This document shows, in pieces, positions 59,650 through 64,000 of a stretch of DNA of 64,000 nt. Source of the DNA: Branchiostoma floridae (lineage: Eukaryota > Chordata > Leptocardii > Amphioxiformes > Branchiostomatidae); assembly GCF_000003815.2 (NCBI RefSeq), contig NC_049995.1, positions 8,686,007-8,750,006 of the forward strand, given 5' to 3'. Positions within the stretch are counted from its first letter, which is position 1. Every line of letters starts with the position of its first letter. The position numbers were made by a program, and so were the translations under genes. Below the pieces are notes generated by a model. That model was given only the letters and a program-made list of their open reading frames with translations, made no database searches and had not been told where the DNA came from.

Positions 59650-61190
59650 GCCGACTAGCACCATTTCATTTTCCACTAAAATCTAAAATCTAACAGTGTC
59701 ACTGTTTTGGCTGTATAGACATAAACAATTTCATCCCAATATTTGTTATTTATTTGAAATGAAATGATACATGATTACATTCAAGTGCAGATACATTACA
59801 TAAGAACTCAAAATACAAGTATTGGAGCCAATTTTTGAGGACAAAGCTATTCAGCACTCAGATCCAGAAGGAAGCGGGCCCCGCCCAGCCCGCTAGCCTA
59901 GCCCACCCCATCGATTCCGGAAACCCTGGTTGGACTGGTTTCATACTTGTGTGTTGGTAGGGTGCAATGTCATTTTGCAGTAGATGAATGAGAAATGTAA
60001 ACTCAAACCTAGACGATTTTAAAAATATACATGCTTCAGTCACTCTTGCAGAAACATAGACCTTTGCCCAGGAAAAAAAAAAACTTTTCTAAAAGATTAG
60101 TCAATGAACAGGCTATTAAAGGGTAGGCACTGCACCGGGCACTTTCTGCGCAGCTCCGGAAAAGAACTCCCTCCCCTCTAACGGGCAGGAGCTGTACATC
60201 CGGCGATAGGTTAACAGGTTAGACAGCATTTACCTTTGACCCGGGGAGGTCAGAGCTGCAGGCTTGAAGATCTCTGACGCTGTCACCGATTTTATGTCAC
60301 ATTTGGGAACATATTTACTGTTCGGATTCTAGGTGAAGAAGTGAAGGATGTCCTCCGTCGCTGTGAACAGAGTTTGAAAAGCTTCGAAAAAAGCATGCAG
60401 GTTACTATTTCATATATAAGTACCTTTTATTTTAGAAAGGCTGTTACTGATGTATCTTCCGCTGATTTAAAAAAAAACTACTAAAGCCCCACCCTCAAGG
60501 CATTGTCCTGGTTTTCAGAATGGCGATGCACTGGAATGTGTCAAAAATTTTGTCCTCGGTGTAGTGTATATGGGGGATAATACTTGTAACGTTATGTGTC
60601 ACGGTGAGGTATAAATTGGTGGGGTAAGACCGTACGGTAGTTGGCTGCGTTGAAGTACGTCGTAGTTGAGTTTTGACCGGAGTAGAAAACCATAGACGAC
60701 CCATGCCCCCAACATATTTTTGTCATGTCGTTGTGAGCGCCAAAGGCTCAAACCGCCGCAAGGGAGGTATGAGAAACCTCATTTTGTGCATTCGAGGAGT
60801 ATATTTTGAAAATACCTTTATACCTTTATACCACATCCAGGATAGAAGGCTTCAGCCTGTAGTGTCCTGATCTTCTTTTTTCATGTGGCATACTTTCGAC
60901 ACTCCCAGTGTACACATGAGAATGTTTTTGATAGCGACGCTACCGTAACATATTTGCATCATGTTCAACGCGGAAGGCCGGGAGGCTGGGAGAAATTTTG
61001 AAATCTGGACCCTTTGAAATGCCATATCCTGCATTTTCAAGCGCTCTATCTGGCGTTTGACTTTGTGGGTATAACGGGTTACGAAGAATTTCTCGGTAAC
61101 GCTTAACGCTCAATTTAGGACAAATAACGCTTAACGTTTAATTAAAACGACCAACAACGCTTCACGAATAACATACCAATAACGCCGAAT
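59650..61190. other. Intergenic region between NXPE copies, no gene seen
   Basis: No exon is supported. The part near 59930-59980 (GGTTTCATACTTGTGTGTTG, GGTAGGGTGCAATG) resembles 50164-50205 upstream of copy 1. Around 61095-61180 the word AACGCTTAACG recurs three times in variant forms. Confidence 0.45.
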
Positions 61191-61194
61191 AAGT

Positions 61195-61480
61195 GGTATA
61201 GGTTTGGGACCCCTAGCGGCTTGTTTTGGAACTGCAGGGACCAGTTTAGTGTCAGACTTTGACAAGGAATAAGTCAAGTAGTGGTTGACGGATCGTCATG
61301 ATTTTTGGTATCTAGTTTTTTTTTCATGTAATAGTTTTGGTTCGATGTGATCCAACTGAAATGGCCGCAGTTTAGCAATGTAAAACTGAAATAGGTTTGA
61401 CAGACACTTTTATTTTCATAATCATATTGTAATTATGCAGATATGTCCATTGTACACTTGCACGAAAAAAAAATGATCAT
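61195..61480. repeat. Right arm of the palindrome between NXPE copies 2 and 3
   Basis: Inverted match to 57075-57310. Together with the related exon 1 flanks (56054-56110 against 62345-62406) it shows that the two genes and their upstream DNA form an inverted duplication. Confidence 0.8.
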
Positions 61481-62003
61481 CGACTCTCAGAAACTGTTAT
61501 ACTACTGAGCAATTTACCTGAATTTACCTGAACCGGAGAGACTGTAGTACCCCTGCGGTCAGGAGCTGGAAGGCGGGTAGCCCACTGTTGCTCCTCCGTC
61601 AAGTACGGCTTCGATGTGTTTGTGAATCAGTTCAGTACTCTGGTTTACAACATCTACAGGGAGTTCATTCCAGGCATTATAGTCAATAGCACTGACTAAT
61701 GCCTTTTGTCACAATACACTGTACTAGCAACATGCCAAGCGCAGTGGCACAGTACGTAAGGCAAACCTGCTTGGATACTTCCTACATGCCAAGCAACAAG
61801 AAGCAAATTAAATGTAGATTGTACGGATATATGTTTACGGATACATTAGTTCATAAATCAATAACTGCTATGTTTATTTCAGGGCGTCCATAGTGTACGA
61901 TCATGTTGAATGGCCCTACGAAGTGATTTTTTACTATCGTCTTGTACTTGATTTGTGGCGTTATTAAATTAGGACTCATCAAAAGATTCGTAAGTATCAA
62001 AAT

Positions 62004-62121
62004 ACGTGTGTGTGTGTTTGTGTGTGTGCCAGTGTGTGTGTGCACGTGTGTGTGTGTCAGTGTGTGTGTCTGTGTGTGCCAGTGTGTGTGTGTGTGTGCC
62101 AGTGCGTTTGTATGTGTATGT

Positions 62122-62182
<61 letters not shown>

Positions 62183-62342
62183 CGTTCTATCTCTCTCTCT
62201 GTATGAATGTGTGTGGGTGTGACTTTGTGTGTGAATGCGTGCGTGTATGATTGTGTGTAAATGTGCGTGTATATAAACGTGTGTGTATGCGTGCGAAAGA
62301 AAGGGAGAGAGAACGTGTGTGTGAATGTGTGTGTGTGTGTGC
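62004..62342. repeat. (GT)n-rich microsatellite upstream of NXPE copy 3
   Basis: Long GT tracts with CC, CTCT and AAAG interruptions, ending about 65 bases before the start codon: the same position as the CA tract of copy 1. Confidence 0.95.
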
Positions 62343-62406
62343 ATAATATACCTGTTTGAATACGACAACTGAATATCGCGTCTCTGTTTTATCAGATCGT
62401 CAAGAG

Positions 62407-63379
62407 ATGATAAACAAATTCAAATGTGTCGTGACGGTTGCCATGGGAACGTCTGTTTTCCTGTTCTTCGGTTTGGCAAACAAACAGTTCTGGCAACTTC
62501 GTTCTTACAAACCTTTCCACGCCCCAGCTCCCCTTAGGTACGTATTTTCCATATTTTACCATTTCTGTTTGTATAAATCAATCTGTCATCTATTGCTGGC
62601 TATGTATCGGTAGTTCCAGTAGATGATGGGAACAAATCGAAGCCTCTTTCAACGCCTTCCACGGGCGTTTATTATGTTTCCCCGAAGGATAAAACATATT
62701 GTTTTTGCTGGTGCGTTCTTTTTCTTTCTTCCTATAGGCAGATAGGGTTTACAGAAAAGGCTGGGCTGTCTACCTGGGCTGGCTACTCAGATAAACCCCC
62801 ATTCATAGTCCCATTGTTTTTCTCACTTGTACACACTAGACACTACTTTGGGCGAGCTTAATGGTACATTATCATATATGCGTATTGCTTGACACAAAGC
62901 TAGTGGGAAGCATTCAGTGTTTTTTTTTGCAAAAATGTTTCCTTTCTGGTTTAGGGGGACAATACCTGTTGGACTAGAAATCTGTCTTTGTCACTACCGA
63001 TAGGTAGTGGATACTGCCTGAAACGTCTGACCGTTTACAAAATCATATCCAGCTTATTAATGAGTAATTGTTATTTTGTGTATCTTATTACCCGGATGTC
63101 TGACTTAACCAACGCAATACATTTTCTATTTCCTCTGTTTTTCAGTCGGGATCTTTTCTCTGACGGTTTTGGTGACAAAACCATCCCAGACGCGAGGGAA
63201 GGTGCCCGGCTCCACAGAATTCTGCAGGAATTCACGGGCAGCTACCTCGATATTCCAGCAGACAAGGAAACAGCAACCTCTGCAGACTTCACGGAATTCC
63301 AGATCCTACATCCGGGGTCTGTCTACAGAGTCGGCGACATTTTGTCTGTGATGATCCTGGCAAAGGACATGCGCAACAG
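62407..63379 (+). CDS. NXPE family protein, copy 3 (exons 1-2 only, runs off the window)
   Basis: Exon 1 is 62407-62537 (131 bases as in the other copies; signal anchor VAMGTSVFLFFGLA) and exon 2 is 63146-63379, starting SRDLFSDGFGDKT and ending VGDILSVMILAKDMRNR with donor CAG|GTGCGT. Phase 2 at both junctions matches copies 1 and 2. The remaining four exons should lie to the right of the window. It is on the plus strand, head to head with copy 2, whose start codon is 6.35 kb away. Exon 2 is 234 bases because of a three-base insertion (DAREGARLH) relative to copy 1. Confidence 0.9.
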
Positions 63380-63389
63380 GTGCGTCATA

Positions 63390-63800
63390 ATTTCACATGG
63401 AACACAGGCGGTGGTGCATAATTAATGAGCACAGTTTATTAAACCCAGTATTTTATTACTACTAGGCGCTTCAACATATGTAATTAGAAAAGAGAGAAAT
63501 ATGGATAGACATCAATTATGCAAATTGTTACCTAATTTACGTAACTAATGAGAAATTGTTATAATAGTGTTATGTGACATTTGGCAGCAACATGTACGTT
63601 AAGTTGAACATGCGGACGTAAGTCATGCAAATTAGGGTCTCATTTACATAACTGATGAGAAAATGCTACAATAGCTTTCTTTGCTAAGACTTTCATACTT
63701 TGAACATATTGTTATTTAGGTAGAGATGATCAGCTGATATCTTTTATGCAAATGAGAACCTTATTGGTATAATCAATGAGAAACATTTATAATAGGTCAC
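63390..63800. repeat. Diverged repeat with ATGCAAAT and TAATGAG words, three to four units
   Basis: ATGCAAATT...TAACTAATGAGAAATTG...ATAATAG at about 63517, 63626 and 63746, with a partial copy near 63415. Spacing is about 110-120 bases. It lies in intron 2 of NXPE copy 3. Confidence 0.6.
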
Positions 63801-64000
63801 TCGTCACAAGAGGTCGCCTTTCTTGTTAACAGCAATGCCCTACAAACATCCATCGCGTAAAACAATCTTCATACATACAGCCAGGCGAAAGGATAGAACA
63901 CAAATACAATACACCTACAACAACAGTTATTAATACTTATAAACAATAAAAACGTCGCCATGGCAATAGTTTTTATTGCCACGCTTATTTGTTTCATTCC

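Noticed and set aside
61942-62368. Frames of alternating Cys/Val or His/Thr upstream of NXPE copy 3
   Set aside because: Microsatellite artefacts.

Overview
The window is nuclear DNA from an invertebrate deuterostome, most likely a lancelet (Branchiostoma). This is an inference from many short exons in small introns, chordate-like orthologues, a TRIM gene of the type lancelets have expanded, a recent NXPE family expansion, and many fold-back MITEs. Two runs of exactly 100 N mark assembly gaps. Nothing looks prokaryotic or viral. All gene models were read by eye from splice sites, reading phase and protein resemblance.

Left part (1-14.5 kb). An unrecognised serine-rich, probably nuclear protein has a large exon on the minus strand (200-1027). 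It diverges from RUSF1 (RUS family, plus strand, 15 coding exons, 2421-14491), whose whole 473-codon reading frame can be joined in phase. Intron 9 of RUSF1 holds, on the opposite strand, an intronless TRIM-type E3 ligase gene with a multi-pass membrane tail (8974-10317).

Middle (15.8-36.1 kb). BLOC1S5 (minus, five coding exons) and ADAT2 (plus) are arranged head to head across about 440 bp. ADAT2 is the most unusual gene here: it has two homologous versions of exon 5. Both sit behind a U12-type branch site, neither has an AG acceptor in its open frame, and the shared donor upstream is U12-like. This is followed by about 4.2 kb without a recognisable gene, then a five-exon gene for a small secreted or GPI-anchored protein with CCP-like and SRCR-like parts.

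Right part (36.9-64 kb). Three NXPE family genes (neurexophilin-like plus PC-esterase domains): copy 1 (36881-44845, minus), copy 2 (52223-56053, minus) and the first two exons of copy 3 (from 62407, plus, running off the window). Copies 2 and 3 are head to head in a large imperfect palindrome. The spaces between and inside these genes are full of transposable elements: Harbinger-like, hAT-like and fold-back elements, a 2.3-kb palindromic element carrying a 74-bp tandem array, dinucleotide microsatellites and a LINE reverse-transcriptase fragment. Because copies 1 and 2 are close paralogues, one often shows the empty site of an insertion in the other.

Functionally the genes are unrelated housekeeping genes (tRNA wobble editing, lysosome-related organelle biogenesis, a RUS membrane protein) next to a lineage-expanded Golgi/secretory family. 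There is no operon-like system; the interest lies in gene architecture and repeat biology.
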